Below, one piece after another: positions 11,838 through 24,463 of a stretch of 64,000 nucleotides of DNA. A program made the position numbers and the translations under genes. The notes under the pieces are model-generated. The model worked only from the letters and a program-made list of their open reading frames with translations, ran no database searches and had not been told where the DNA came from. Numbering within the stretch: position 1 is the first letter of the stretch; every line of letters starts with the position of its first letter. The stretch is from Strongylocentrotus droebachiensis (Eukaryota; Echinodermata; Echinoidea; Camarodonta; Strongylocentrotidae): assembly GCA_035222895.1 (NCBI GenBank), contig JAVYIG010000885.1, positions 248,001-312,000 on the forward strand. Direction: 5' to 3'.

Positions 11838-12203
11838 AGGTAAAGACCAGTATTGGAAACGCCCCAATTTCAAAAAATTAAATGGAAGCTCTCATTACCA
11901 TTCATGTGAAAGAATATGTTTTGACTAATACATGATAAAAAATTTGCCGGGAAACCGCCTACTAATTCATATATTTGGTAAATTTTTTTCTCTCATGGTC
12001 GTGTGAGAGATATAGGGTATAGTCCCATATACATCTTTCTGTGTATAGTGCTTGTAACTTTACGAAGAATGGGCCAAATTTCTTATCATTTTGATGATTC
12101 CAGAACCTTACAGATGCTAGATGCTAGATGATCAACCTTTTCTGATCGATTCCACAACGTTTCTTTCACAATGCAATCGCATGACCATTACTGGTCTTTA
12201 CCT
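11838..12203. mobile_element. TTAA-flanked MITE 1
   Basis: 366 bp with perfect 15-bp terminal inverted repeats AGGTAAAGACCAGTA and TTAA duplications at 11834-11837 and 12204-12207. TTAA targets are typical of Kolobok and piggyBac superfamilies; the AGG terminus fits Kolobok better. No coding capacity. The right half is homologous to MITE 2; the left half differs. Confidence 0.9.
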
Positions 12204-12439
12204 TTAATAAGCCCTAATTGTCTGAATTCAGTTTCCCCCTTTAGTGCGAAGCGCGGAAGTCTTGACGTTTCCTTAAATTATTAGAGAAAGAAGACGATTC
12301 GTTGTACCGTTTTCGACTCTTAATAAGCCTTAATTGTCTGAATTCAGTTTCCACCTTAAGCGCGAAGCGCGGAAGCTTTGACGTTTCCTTTAATTATTAG
12401 AGAAAGCAGACGATTCGTTGTACCGTTTTCGACTCTTAA

Positions 12440-12813
12440 AGAGAAGCTTGAGTTCTGGGAAGAGGGGAAAAATAATTTGTGAGCTTTATCATTGTTATTA
12501 GGAAAGTGTCGAAGAATATCAGATAAAAAATGTTTCCTGAAAAGCATGGCTCTTTAAATGCCTTAATATTCTGAACATGGCATGTAACATCATAAAAATC
12601 AGGACAGATTTGTTTTATGCCACATACTCGTGTAGTCCCTTAAACATCTTTCTGTGTACAGTGCTTGTAACTTTAACAAGACTGGGCCATATTTCTTATC
12701 ATATTGATGATTCCAAAACCTTGCAGTATTATGTAAGATGACCAACCTTTTCTGATCGATTCCACAACGTTTCTGTCACAATGTTATTGCATGACCAGAA
12801 CTCAACTTTATCT
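12440..12813. mobile_element. TTAA-flanked MITE 2
   Basis: 374 bp flanked by TTAA (12436-12439, 12814-12817). The ends AGAGAAGCTTGAGTTCTGG and the complement of CCAGAACTCAACTTTATCT form imperfect TIRs. It sits at the same point of the satellite unit (after CGACTC) as MITE 1, and matches 57296-57669 in reverse orientation. Confidence 0.9.
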
Positions 12814-13505
12814 TTAATCCTTGTTGGAATTCAGTTTCTTCCTTCCGCGCGAAGCGCGAAAGGCTTAGACGATTTAATCATTATAGAAAGGAGACGATTC
12901 GTTGCGCCGTTTTCGACTCTTAAGCCCTATTTATCTGAATTCAGTTCCCCCTTTCTCGCGAAGCGCGGAAGCTTTGACGTTTCCTCAAATTATTAGAGAA
13001 AGCAGACAATTCGTTTGTACGGCTTTCGACTCTTAATAAGCCCTATTTGTCTGAATCCAGTTTTCCCCTGTGACGCGAAGCGCGGAAGCTTTGACGTTTC
13101 CTTAAATTATTAGACAAAGCAGACGATTCGTTGTACTGTTCTAGACTCTTAATCCTTATCTGAATTCAGTTTCTCCCCCCTCCCGCGCGAAGCGCGGAAG
13201 CTTGAACGTTTCCTTAAATTATGAGAGAAAGCAAACGATTCGTTGTATACTGTTCTAGACTCTTAATCCTTATCTGAATTCAGTTTCTCCCCCCTCCCGC
13301 GCGAAACGCGGAAGCTTAGACGTTTCCTTATATTATTAGAGAAACAAGACGATTCGCTGTACCGTTCTCGACTCGTCTAAATGAAGTTTTCCCCTCCCAC
13401 GCGAAGCGCGGAATTTCTGGCGTTTCATCAAAAATAAAGAGAAAGGAAGACGATTCGTCGTACCGTTGTTGACTCTTAATCCTTGTTTGAATTTAGTTTC
13501 CCCGA

Positions 13506-13785
13506 AAATTGTAAACCTCTGATGTCTTTAGCTGATATTATAGGAAAGTGAAACTTCGAGAAAATACAAGTATTGTAGTTGTAGTCACTCTCGAAGTCGT
13601 CACAATGGATAAAAAGTCACAGTTCGTAAGGAAAAAACTTGTCGGCCGACCGACAATATACATCTCACCGAATTCAAACTTCTAAATTGATTTATCGAGC
13701 AAGAATACCGACACAGATGACACAGCAACATATTCACCCGTGTCTTTCTTGCTCCCTTGACGACGACTCCACCCAACTAACCCCC
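13506..13785. other. Spacer, no gene seen
   Basis: Follows the last satellite unit; nothing recognisable. Confidence 0.45.
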
Positions 13786-14085
13786 TCTCTCTTTTACTCC
13801 CACTCCTCCTCTCTCAGGCTCTTACCTCCCCTCTCTCTCCTCTCTTTCATCCCCCGTTTATTTTGTTTCCCTTTTCTCCTTTTTTCCCTTCCTTGTCTTT
13901 CTTTTCTTTCTCTTTATTTCTTTCCTCTCCTCCCTCTTTTTCTTTTTTTTTCTTTCTTTCTTCTCTTTTCATTCCTTTCTTTTCCTTTCTTTCTTTCTTT
14001 TCTTTTCCTTTTCTTTTTTTCTTTTTTTCTTTTCTTTCCCTTTCCCTCTCTTTTTCCCCTCCCCTTTTCTCTTTTTTTTTCCCGA
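13786..14085. repeat. Polypyrimidine tract of ~300 bp
   Basis: Almost pure C/T on the plus strand, irregular rather than a clean microsatellite. It ends before a G13 run at about 14121. Long ORFs on both strands here are low-complexity artefacts. Confidence 0.9.
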
Positions 14086-14229
14086 CGGCAGCGCAATATT
14101 ACCGACAATATCCTGACAGGTGGGGGGGGGGGGGTGTCGCACCCCACACCCCCTTTGGAGACGCCCCTGGTTATAATCACAATTATCATAACAGAAGATT
14201 GAAAAGACCTTTGATAAGTAATACATTTA

Positions 14230-16456
14230 CTAGGAGGACCCGTGGAAAATCCACGGGATTCTAGGGGAGGGCCGGGGGTGGGGGGTTAAATAGATAGAGG
14301 CCTATGTGCTATCGAAAATAAAATTAGATTATTTTTATGTAGACAATTTTTATAATATATCTGTTTGACCATGAATGGCGCACCGTAACAAAAACTATGT
14401 CAGGTAGGATCTCGATAAGTATGATTTATTTGCATTATTATTGTTGTGATTTCAATGTAGTTTTCATGAAAAAAGTAAAAAAAGCAGAAGCTTGGATTAT
14501 GATTTTGTTGGCATTGTTCACAAAATTTGTATAATAATTTTTAAAGTAAAGATTTTACGCGAAAAATCGGACGGTTTGTGCCAATATGTAGCAGCCAGCT
14601 GCATGCAGTGTACAAATTGGCTCGACTGTGCGTGTGACTGTGAGCGTAGAATCCAGTGAACAATTTATTTTTTTTTCGGGGGCTCGATCTATATCAAATT
14701 TTTGGGAAATTTTCGGGGGTTACTTTTTCAACTTTCGGGGGCTCTTTTTTCTTGGGCTAATTTTTCATTAATTCATTTAAGGATAGTTTGTTTAGTTTGG
14801 TAGCGTAGTGTTACGTAAAAAAGGCGTACTTTCTGCGTCAAGTTTCTACGCCGAAAGTACGCGAATTGTTTAAAACATTAATTTGTTTGCGTCCATCTTG
14901 CGTACCCCTTTGCGTCCCTCAGGGTATAGTAACGTAGGCCAGCGTACTCTCAGCGTAGTTGGTACGCAACTCTACTATGGACCCCACGCCAATTAGTGAT
15001 CGACCTGCCAGTGTCACAAATAAGTTATTAAAAATATGCTCATCTGACCGTAATTAAATGCCTAAAACCCCCGAGCCTTCGGGGGTTCGGTTCAGCCCTT
15101 TGAACCCGTGGACATCACGCCTGCACTCAACTCGCTTTGAGCTACCTGACCCCCCCCCCCCCCATACTTTCAAAAACGTTTTAAGGCATTGATTTTATGC
15201 AAGAAATGTTTCATAGTAAAAGTATTATCATGTTTTTAAACGACCATGACGACCGTCCGATTTTCTTGTGAAAACGTTACTTTGAAAAATGAATATCGAA
15301 ATTCAGTATACAACTATACATGGACAGAATAATCACAATCTAAACTCAGGTTTCATACCTCTATAGTCACGAAACTATATTGAAATAGGGGCAATAAGAG
15401 CAATTTCAAAATGTTGTCGAGTCTACTCTAGCTCAGCTCAGCTCACACACAGTCACAGTTCCGACAGTGCTCGGCAGCAGTGGCGCACTGCACTGCCCGT
15501 GCCTCACGGCAGCTAGCTTGCAACTGAACTGTCAGTTACGATGAATTTCTTGTGAAAGCTTGACTTTGAAGAATGATTATCAAAATTCAGTAAACATGGA
15601 CAGGATAATCACAAAGTATAAGTCCTGCTTTCATACCTCTAATTCACGTAAACTATATACAAATCACGGCAATCATCATAGAATCAGAGTCGAACCGACT
15701 GAGCTGTGCGTGTGACGCGTGAGCGTAGAATCATCGCATACATTATACACGTACGTTCGTACACGCAGCAGGTCCGGCTGGCCTACAATTAAAGCATATC
15801 CTATAGAAAGACGCATAACACGGATAAGCCCAAACCGTGAGAGCGTGCATTTCTTACATCCCCTCACCCGTGTGAGTCATCTGTTAATGTGTATTTCTCT
15901 TACATGCTACAATTTAGAAAGACGCATAACACGGGTAAGCCCAACCCGTGAGAGCGTGCATTTCCTACATCCCCTCACCCGAGTGAGTCATCTGTTAATG
16001 TGTATTTCTCTTACATGCTACAAAGCGTATCCTATAAGAAGAGACCCAACTCGGGGTACGCGGCACACCCGTTACAATAAGATTTGCTACACCCGTTGAC
16101 GCGAGTGGATTCTCGTCCAATGTGTGTCTCTTCGTCTCTCTTTGATAATTAGACAGAGGGCGGGAGCACGCCTTGCCGACTCGCTCTCACGGGTTCGTCG
16201 CCTCCTTGCAATCCACCACGCTCGCCGATCTCTCGTCCGCCCGTCCTCCCCGGCACCCCGAAACCGCGTTTAACGGCATGGACGTCGATCGCGGGGTCGA
16301 CGTGGCACGCGGGTTACGAGAGACAGGCCTCGTGGAATTGTGCCGCCGTCCCCGCGCCACGGCGGAGGCGGGCGCGGTCGGGGAAAGACGTTTTTGATGA
16401 ACCGTTTTGTCCCGTTTTGGACGCCCCGCGGCGATTTTGCGTATTAATAGTATAGA
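14230..16456 (-). mobile_element. Helitron array copy 1
   Basis: 2227 bp, non-autonomous. Read on the minus strand it begins TCTATACTATTAATACGC and ends in the hairpin CCCGTGGATTTTCCACGGG followed by TCCTC and CTAG, the terminal signature of Helitrons (5' TC, subterminal 3' hairpin, 3' CTRR, no TIR). The base before CTAG on the plus strand (14229) is A, matching the A/T insertion preference. It contains a GC-rich block near 16140-16440, two direct copies of a GATTTTCTTGTGAAAAC segment, and no Rep/helicase gene, so it would need one in trans. Confidence 0.8.
15792..16035. repeat. ~122 bp subrepeats inside Helitron copy 1
   Basis: Two units with AGACGCATAACACGG, AAGCCCAACCCGTGAGAG and GTGAGTCATCTGTTAATG, about 122 bp apart. 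The same block has two full units plus a partial third in copy 2 and is absent from copy 3. Confidence 0.85.
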
Positions 16457-18690
16457 CTAGGAGGACCCGTGGAAAATCCACGGGATTCTAGGGGAGGGCC
16501 GGGGGTGGGGGGTTAAATAGATAGAGGCCTATGTGCTATCGAAAATAAAATTAGATTATTTTTATGTAGACAATTTTTATAATATATCTGTTTGACCGTG
16601 AATGGCGCACCGTAACAAAAACTATGTCAGGTAGGATCTCGATAAGTACGATTTATTATTGTTGTGATTTCAATGTAGTTTTCATGAAAAAAGTAAAAAA
16701 AGCAGAAGCTTGGATTATGATTTTGTTGGCATTGTTCACAAAATTTGTGTAATAATTTTTAAAGTAAAGATTTTACGCAAAAAATCGGACGGTTTGTGCC
16801 AATATGTAGCAGCCAGCTGCATGCAGTGCACAAATTGACTCGACTGTGCGTGTGACTGTAAGCGTAGAATCCAGTGAACAATTTTTTTTTTTTTTCGGGG
16901 GCTCGATCTATATCAAATTTTTGGAAAATTTTTGTGGGTTACTTTTTCATCTTTCGGGGGCTCTTTTTTCTTGGGCTAATTTTTCATTAATTCATTTAAG
17001 GATAGTTTGTTTAGTTTGGTTGCGTAGTGTTACGTAAAAAAGGCGTACTTTCTGCGTCAAGTTTCTACGCCGAAAGTACGCGAATTGTTTAAAACATTAA
17101 TTTGTTTGCGTCCATCTTGCGTACCCCTTTGCGTCCCTCAGGGTATAGTAACGTAGGCCAGCGTACTCTCAGCGCAGTTGGTACGCAACTCTACTATGGA
17201 CCCCACGCCAATTAGTGATCGACCTGCCAGTGTCACAAATAAGTTATTAAAAATATGCTCATCTGACCGTAATTAAATGCCTAAAACCCCTGAGCCTTCG
17301 GGGGTTCGGTTCAGCCCTTTGAACCCGTGGACATCACGCCTGCACTCAACTCGCTTTGAGCTACCTGACCCCCCCCCCCCCCCCATACTTTGAAAAACGT
17401 TTTAAGGCATTGATTTATGCAAGAACTGTTTCATACTTCATAGTAAAAGTATTATCATGTTTTTAAACGACAATGACGACCGTCCGATTTTCTTGTGAAA
17501 ACGTTACTTTGAAAAATGAATATCGGAATTCAGCATACAACTATACATGGACAGAATAATCACAATCTAAGCTCAGGTTTCATACCTCTATAGTCACGAA
17601 ACTATATTGAAATAGGGGCAATTAAGAGCAATAAATGTTGTCGAGTCTACTCTAGCTCAGCTCAGCTCAGCTCACACACAGTCACAGTTCCGACAGTGCT
17701 CGACAGCAGTGGCGCACTGCACTGCCCGTGCCTCACGGCAGCTAGCTTGCAACTGAACTGTCAGTTACGATGAATTTCATGTGAAAACTTTACTTTGAAG
17801 AATGATTATCAAAATTCAGTAAACATGGACAGGATAATCACAAAGTAAGTCCTGCTTTCATACCTCTAATTCACGTAAACTATATGCAAATCACGGCAAT
17901 CATCATAGAATCAGAGTCGAACCGACTGAGCTGTGCGTGTGACGGTGAGCGTAGAATCATCGCATACATTATACACGTACGTTCGTACACGCAGCAGGTC
18001 CGGCTGGCCTACAAAGCATATCCTATAGAAAGACGCATAACACGGGTAAGCCCAACCCGTGAGAGCGTGCATTTCTTACATCCCCTCACCCGGGTGAGTC
18101 ATCTGTTAATGTGTATTTCTCTTACATGCTACAAAGCGTATCCTATAGCAAGAAGAGGTCTAACTCGGTAAGCCCAACCCGTGAAAGCGTGCATTTCTTA
18201 CATCCCCTCACCCGTGTGAGTCATCTGTTAATGTCAGGTATTTCTCTTACATGCTACAAAGCGTATCCTATAGCAAGAGGCCTATCTCGGGGTACGACGC
18301 AGCCGTTTCAATTAGACTTGCTACACCCGTTGATGCGAATGGATTCTCGTCTATCGTGTGTCTCTTCGTCTCTCTTTGATAATTAGACAGAGGGCGGGTG
18401 CACGCCTTGCCGACTCGCTCTCGCGGATTCGTCGCCTCCTTGCAATCCACCACGCCCGCCGTGCTCTCGTCCGCCCGTCCTCCCCGAAACCTCGAAACCA
18501 CGTTTAACGGCATGGACGTCGATCGCGGGGTCGACGTGGCACGCGGGTTACGGGAGACATGCCTCGTGGAATTGTGCCGCCGTCCCCGCGCCACGGTGGA
18601 GGCAAGCGCGGTCGGGGAAAGACGTTTTTGAGGAACCGTTTTGTACCCGTTTGGACCCCCCGCGGCGATTTTGCGCATTAGTAATATAGA
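16457..18690 (-). mobile_element. Helitron array copy 2
   Basis: 2234 bp, nearly identical to copy 1 over its whole length. Its CTAG 3' end (16457-16460) abuts the TC 5' end of copy 1 with no spacer, and its own 5' end reads TCTATATTACTAATGCGC on the minus strand. Conserved short ORFs in the GC-rich block (for example 18398-18631 plus and 18268-18678 minus) match no family I know and probably reflect sequence identity between copies. Confidence 0.8.
18013..18280. repeat. ~120 bp subrepeats inside Helitron copy 2
   Basis: Units start near 18013, 18133 and 18258 (AAAGCRTATCCTATAG). The unit number differs from copy 1. Confidence 0.85.
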
Positions 18691-20726
18691 CTAGCAGGAC
18701 CCGTGGAAAATCCACGGGATTCTAGGGGAGGGCCGGGGGTGGGGGTTAAATAGATAGAGGCCTATGTGCTATCGAAAATAAAATTAGATTATTTGTATGT
18801 AGACAATTTTTATAATATATGCTGTTTGACCATGAATGGCGCACCGTAACAAAAACTATGTCAGGTAGGATCTCGATAAGTACGATTTATTTTCATTATT
18901 TTTGTTGTGATTTCAATATAGTTTTCATGAAAAAGTAAAAAAGCAGAAGCTTGGATTATGATTTTGTTGGCATTGTTCACAAAATTTGTATAATAACTTT
19001 TAAAGTAAAGCTAGATTTTACGTGAAAAATCGGACGGTTTGTGCTAATATGTAGCAGCCAGCTGCATGCATTGCACAAATTGACTCGACTGTGTGTGTGA
19101 CTGTGAGCGTAGAATCCAGTGAAAGGTTTTTTTTTCGGGGGCTCGATCTATATCAAAATTTCGGGGGCTACTTTTCAAACATTCGGGGGCTCTTTTTTCT
19201 TGGGCTAATTTTTCATTTATTCATTTAAGGATACAGTTTGTTTAGTTTAGTAGCATAGTGTTACGTAAAAAAGGCGTACTTTCTGCGTCAATTTTCTACG
19301 CCGAAAGTACGCGAATTTTTGAAAACATATTAAATTGTTTGCGTCCATCTTGCGTACCCCTTTGCGTCCCTCAGGTAACGTAGGCCAGCTTACTCTCAGC
19401 GTAGTTGGTACGCAACTCTACTATGGACCCCACGCCAATTAGTGATCGACCTGCCAGTGTCACAAATAAGTTATTAAAAATATGCTCATCTGACCGTAAT
19501 AAAATGCCTAAAACCCCTGAGCCTTCGGGGGTTCGGTTCAGCCCTTTGAACCCGTGGACACCACGCTTGCACTCAACTCGCTTTGAGCTACCTACCCCCC
19601 CCCCCCCCTCCCCCCATACTTTGAAAAACGTTTTAATGCATTGATTTTATGCAAGAACTGTATCATGAAGTAAAAGTATTATCATGTTTTTAAACGACCA
19701 TGACGACCGTCCGATTTTCTTGTGAAAACGTTACTTTGAAAAATAATTATCGAAATTCAGTATACAACTATGCATGGCTAGAATAATCACAATCTAAGCT
19801 CAGGTTTCATACCTCTATTCACGAAACTATATTGAAATCGGGGCAATAATAGCAATTTCAGAGTGTTGTTTACTCTCCTCACACCATGTACCATGTGTAC
19901 AGGCCTAGCTACTCCGGTCACCGCTACTCCATGCTCAAACACTCAGCTCCAACAGCACCGGCGATCGACAGCAGCGCTCAGCTGCAGTGCAGTGGCAGTA
20001 CACCACACGTGTGTACGTGTGGACTCAAGGCGTACTATCACAGATCTTTTTGCGCTATTATTGTTGTGATTTCGATGTAGTTTTCATGAAAAGACCAATA
20101 AAACAGAAGCTTGGACTATGATTATGTTGTTATAGATCACAGAATTTGTATAATTATTTTCAGAGTAAAGATTTTACGCGAAAATAGGTCCATGGTTTGC
20201 GCCAGTAGTAGCAATCGCCTCGACTCGAATCGACTGTGTGCATGTGTGTGACCTGAGCGTGTAATACACGTACACTATGGGCGCCTGGTCTACAAAGAAT
20301 ATCCTATTGTAAGATGCCTTACTCGAGGAATGCCGCACCCGTTGTAATGAGATTTGCTACACCCGTTGACGCGAGTGGATTCTCGTCCATCGTGTGTCTC
20401 TTCGTCTCTCTTTGATAATTAGACAGAGGGAGGGTGCACGCCTTGCCGACTCGCTCTCGCGGGTTCGTCGCCTCCTTGCAATCCACCACGGCCGCCGTGC
20501 TCTCGTCCGCCCGTCCTCCCCGGCACCCCGAAAACGCGTTTAACGGCATGGACGTCGATCGCGGGGTCGACGTGGCACGCGGGTTACGGGAGACAGGCCT
20601 CGTATAATTGTGCCGCCGTCCCCGCGCCCCGGCGGAGGCGGGCGCGGTCGGGGAAAGACGTTTTTGAGGAACCGTTTTGTACCCGTTTGGACCCCCCGCG
20701 GCGATTAGTGGTATTAGTATATAAGA
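18691..20726 (-). mobile_element. Helitron array copy 3 (variant, shorter)
   Basis: 2036 bp with the same hairpin and CTAG at 18691 and 5' end TCTTATATACTAATACC. The middle differs: the 122-bp subrepeats are missing and a segment around 19860-20260 is distinct but shared with copy 4. It provides the uninterrupted sequence for the element A insertion in copy 4; copies 2 and 3 together do so for element B. Confidence 0.8.
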
Positions 20727-20787
20727 CTAGCAGGACCCGTGGAAAATCCACGGGATTCTAGGGGAGGGCCGGGGGTGGGGGGTTAAA

Positions 20788-21077
20788 GGGATTGGATCGC
20801 CAGTTTCCATGTGCAGAAGGCTATAATTCGCTGACACCAGACTTGGTGGAAATACCATTAATGGGGATACAAATTTGCACACAGCAAACCCATAGTCCAG
20901 TCAAGAATTACCCCCTAATCTCTCGGAGAGCTCGAGAGTCTTCGAACAAATCAAAGCATTACATAAGGTCCAATGGTCATAAAACTCAAGGCTAACCCTG
21001 GTGATTGACAACACCTGTTATTGGGTAAACACCCGAACGGTGTCGAATTCCCCATGAGAGCCGACTACTCAGTGACT
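20788..21077. mobile_element. 290-bp insertion with TTAAA duplication
   Basis: Absent from copies 1-3, which read straight through GGGGTTAAATAGATAGAGG. Flanked by TTAAA (20783-20787 and 21078-21082). No TIR, no TG...CA ends and no A-tail are visible. A weak B-box-like GGTGTCGAATTCC lies near its right end. Class unknown. Confidence 0.7.
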
Positions 21078-22008
21078 TTAAATAGATAGAGGCCTATGTG
21101 CTATCGAAAATAAAATTAGATTATTTTTATGTAGACAATTTTTATAATATATGCTGTTTGACCATGAATGTTGGCGCACCGTAACAAAAACTATGTCAGG
21201 TAGGATCTTTTTTCTTGGGCTTATTTTTCATTAATTCATTTAAGGATAGTTTGTTTAGTTTGGTAGCGTAGTGTTACGTAAAAAAGGCGTACTTTCTGCG
21301 TCAAGTTTCTACGCCGAAAGTACGCGAATTGTTTAAAACATATTAAATTGCTTAAAACCCCTGAGCCTTCGGGGGTTCGGTTCAGCCCTTTGAACCCGTG
21401 GACACCACGCCTGCACTCACCTCGCTTTGGGCTACCTGACCCTCCCCCCCCCCCCCATAATTTGAAAAACGTTTTAATGCATTGATTTTATGCAAGAACT
21501 GTATCATAGTAAAAGTATTATCATGTTTTTAAACGACCATGACGACCGTCCGATTTTCTTGTGAAAACGTTACTTTGAAAAATGATTATCGAAATTCAGT
21601 ATACAACTATGCATGGTTAGAATAATCACAATCTAAGCTCAGGTTTCATACCTGTATTCACGAAACTATATTGAAATCGGGGCAATAATAGCAATTTCAG
21701 AGTGTTGTTTACTCTCCTCACACCATGTGCCGGTCACCGCTACTCCAGGCTCACACACTCAGCTCCGAAATCACCGGCGATCGACAGCAGCGCTCAGCTG
21801 CAGTGCAGTGGCAATACACCACACGTGTGTACGTGTGGACTCAAGGCGTATTATCACATCTATTTGCGCTATTATTGTTGTGATTTCGATGTAGTTTTCA
21901 TGAAAAGACCAATAAAACAGAAGCTTGGACTATGATTATGTTGTCATAGATCACAGAATTTGTATAATTACTTTCAGAGTAAAGATTTTACGCGAAAATA
22001 GGTCCATG

Positions 22009-24165
22009 CCCTAGTAGTTTTTTTGAGTGAGAAAATATATATTTTCCCTATTTTTTTTCTATTTTTTGACTTTTTTTGCAAAAGATGGACTATTTTTATA
22101 CTATTTTTTCTAAAAAAATAGAGAAAAAATAGACTATTTTTATACTATTTTTCAAATGGTGGACTATTTTTTCTCTATTTTACAAACTTTCCTTTCTTGC
22201 GAGGCTATTTTTTAAATATTTTTTAGAAACTTAAAAAGTTTTTATATATTTTTATACTATTTTTCCTACTTCATCTCACATTGCCAGGCTATTTTTTTAA
22301 TATTTTTTAGAAGCTTAAAAAGTTTTTATATATTTTTATACTATTTTTCCTACTTCATCTCACATTGCCAGGCTATTTTTTTTATATTTTTTAAAAATTA
22401 AAAAGTTTTTATATATTTTAAAACTATTTTTCCTACTTCATCTCACATTGCCAGGCTATTTTTTAAATATTTTTTAAAAACTTAAAAAGTTTTTATATAT
22501 TTTAAAACTATTTTTCCTACTTCTTCTCACATTGCCAGGCTATTTTTTAAATATTTTTTTAAAACTAAAGAAGTTTGTATATATTTTTGAACTATTTTGT
22601 CTACTTCTTTTAACAGGCTATTTTTTATATATTTTTTTTCCTTTTTTCCAATTTTTTCTGAAGATTTCAATCTCATTTAACAAAACAAGGGCAATATAGT
22701 TTTCACCATAGTCAAGAGTCAGTACCAATATAATCATAGCATGCGTTACACTTTTCTCTTAACAACTGACCTCACGTATATATTTGGAACATGTTAATAA
22801 TTAATGGTATTACATTTAGCAGTCATGATTTTTCTCTTGTAGAGAACATCATAAACAATGTAAGTTAACAAATTTCAGTCCACTCCCATTAAAACGAGCA
22901 CAGATACATCAAGATGTTTTAATGAGGCAATTCTCCCGGTCCTAATTTCAAATATGTGCAAACTAATGTGTTCTGTATAACGAGGTAATTAATTAGCTTG
23001 GTCCTGATGAGCACCTCCTTAAAACGTGAGTGGTACACTGCATGTGAACATTTTAAGGGAGCATAAATATATCGGTTAGGCCTGTGAACATTTAATCAAG
23101 AATTAAGAATGTTTTAATTTTATCTTTAAATTAAATGACTATCGATTTTGAATATTTCAAGTAAAAAAAAAAAAAATAGCAAAAGAATTAGCTTACTACT
23201 ATAGTGTTATAGTAACTAGAACTTATCCAATTGGATGGAATTGTAACAATTTTCCCAATAATTAATACAAAGGTGAAAGGGTGTATTAATTAATTCTTCA
23301 CAAATGTTGAATCATAATGAAAGACAACTAAATGTGTGCTGCCATCTAGTGGTAGAAAGCGAATAGGCCAACCGGTAGTTTATTTTCAAATTCAAATCTT
23401 CACTCAGACTCTGTGATGATCAGCTCAACGGCGCATATTTCAATCATTATTTTGCCATTTCGCCAGATTTGTCTTCCTGTAAAACCCACAGTATGGGGAA
23501 TAAGGGGTAGATTACACCAGGAAAGGACAATTTCAAGAGTAATTCCAGAGCAAGAATTGAAAGAACAAAATGAAAGGATCGAATTTTATTACCAAGATTA
23601 TGCCTATATACAGTCCCACACAACCACTCTTGTGTTGGAGAATTACGATCAACTTGCTTTGCACTGCACTGCCACTGGACTGCTACTGCTAGCTGCTGGA
23701 GCTACTTTAAAGTTCTTCATTTTGTCCAGAAGGTGAATTACACATAGTCTAGACCCAATTCCATGAACAACAAATACAACAGCATACATCACTCAGTAAC
23801 AAAAATAGAAGAAAAATAGATTTAGATTTCAAAAATACCTTTCTTTTAAAAAAATAGGGGAAAAATAGGTTTGTAACTAAAAAATAGAAAAAAAATGTAT
23901 TTTGAGAAATATATTTTTTATATATTTTGCGAGGCTCCTCTATTTTTTTGCTATTTTTTACTTGTTCCAAAACATATAGGCCAAAAATATATTTTTTTTC
24001 TATTTTTTTCCTATTTCCAATATATTTTTTTACTATTTTTCGACTATTTTTAGGGAAAGAAAATAGATAATTTTTTTTTTTTTTTTTATATTGTTTTTGT
24101 CTATTTTTGGTCTATTTTTTGACTATTTTTAAAACTATTTTTTTACTATTTTATTTTGACTAGGG
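22009..24165. mobile_element. DNA transposon element A, CTATTTTT subterminal arrays
   Basis: 2157 bp with short TIRs CCCTAGT/ACTAGGG and a 2-bp TG duplication (22007-22008, 24166-24167). The boundary is fixed by copy 3, which reads GGTCCATGGTTTGCGCC without the insert. The left ~670 bp and right ~360 bp are packed with CTATTTTT/AAAAATAG motifs. The ~1.1 kb middle is ordinary AT-rich DNA with one 107-codon ORF (23413-23736) of no recognised family. No transposase. Confidence 0.82.
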
Positions 24166-24463
24166 TGGTTTGCGCCAGTTGTAGCAATCGCCTCGACTCG
24201 AATCGACTGTACTGTGTGCATGTGTGTGATGACCTGAGCGTGTTATGGGCGCCTGGTCTACAAAGAATACCCTATGGTAAGATGCCTTACTCGAGGAACG
24301 CCGCACACATTGCCATGAGATTTGCTACACCCGTTGATGCGAGTGGATTCTCGTCCATCGTGTGTCTCTTTGTCTCTCTTTGATTAGACATGCAGAGGGC
24401 GGATGCACGCCTTCCCGACTCGCTCTCGCGGGTCCGTCGCCTCCTTGCAATCCACCACGCCCG

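Larger units (their letters stand above)
11570..13505. repeat. 110-120 bp satellite array with GAA-loop hairpin, locus 1
   Basis: About eleven diverged units marked by CTGAATTCAGTTT, a GC-rich CGCGAAGCGCGGAAG, GACGTTTCCTTAAATTA and GACGATTCGTTGTACCG. Spacing between GAATTC landmarks is about 100-115 bp, except for two ~490 bp gaps caused by MITEs. The full form CCGCGCGAAGCGCGG folds as a 6-bp stem with a GAA triloop. The same satellite lies in reverse orientation at 46607-47003. Confidence 0.9.

Noticed and set aside
13639..14264. Long ORFs on both strands over the pyrimidine tract
   Set aside because: The peptides are S/F/L- or K/R-only low complexity produced by the C/T tract.
16173..20549. 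Short ORFs conserved among Helitron copies
   Set aside because: Conservation equals that of the surrounding DNA and open frames appear on both strands; no known domain.
23413..23736. 107-codon ORF in element A
   Set aside because: No recognisable motif and no start or splice context; size is compatible with chance in AT-rich DNA.
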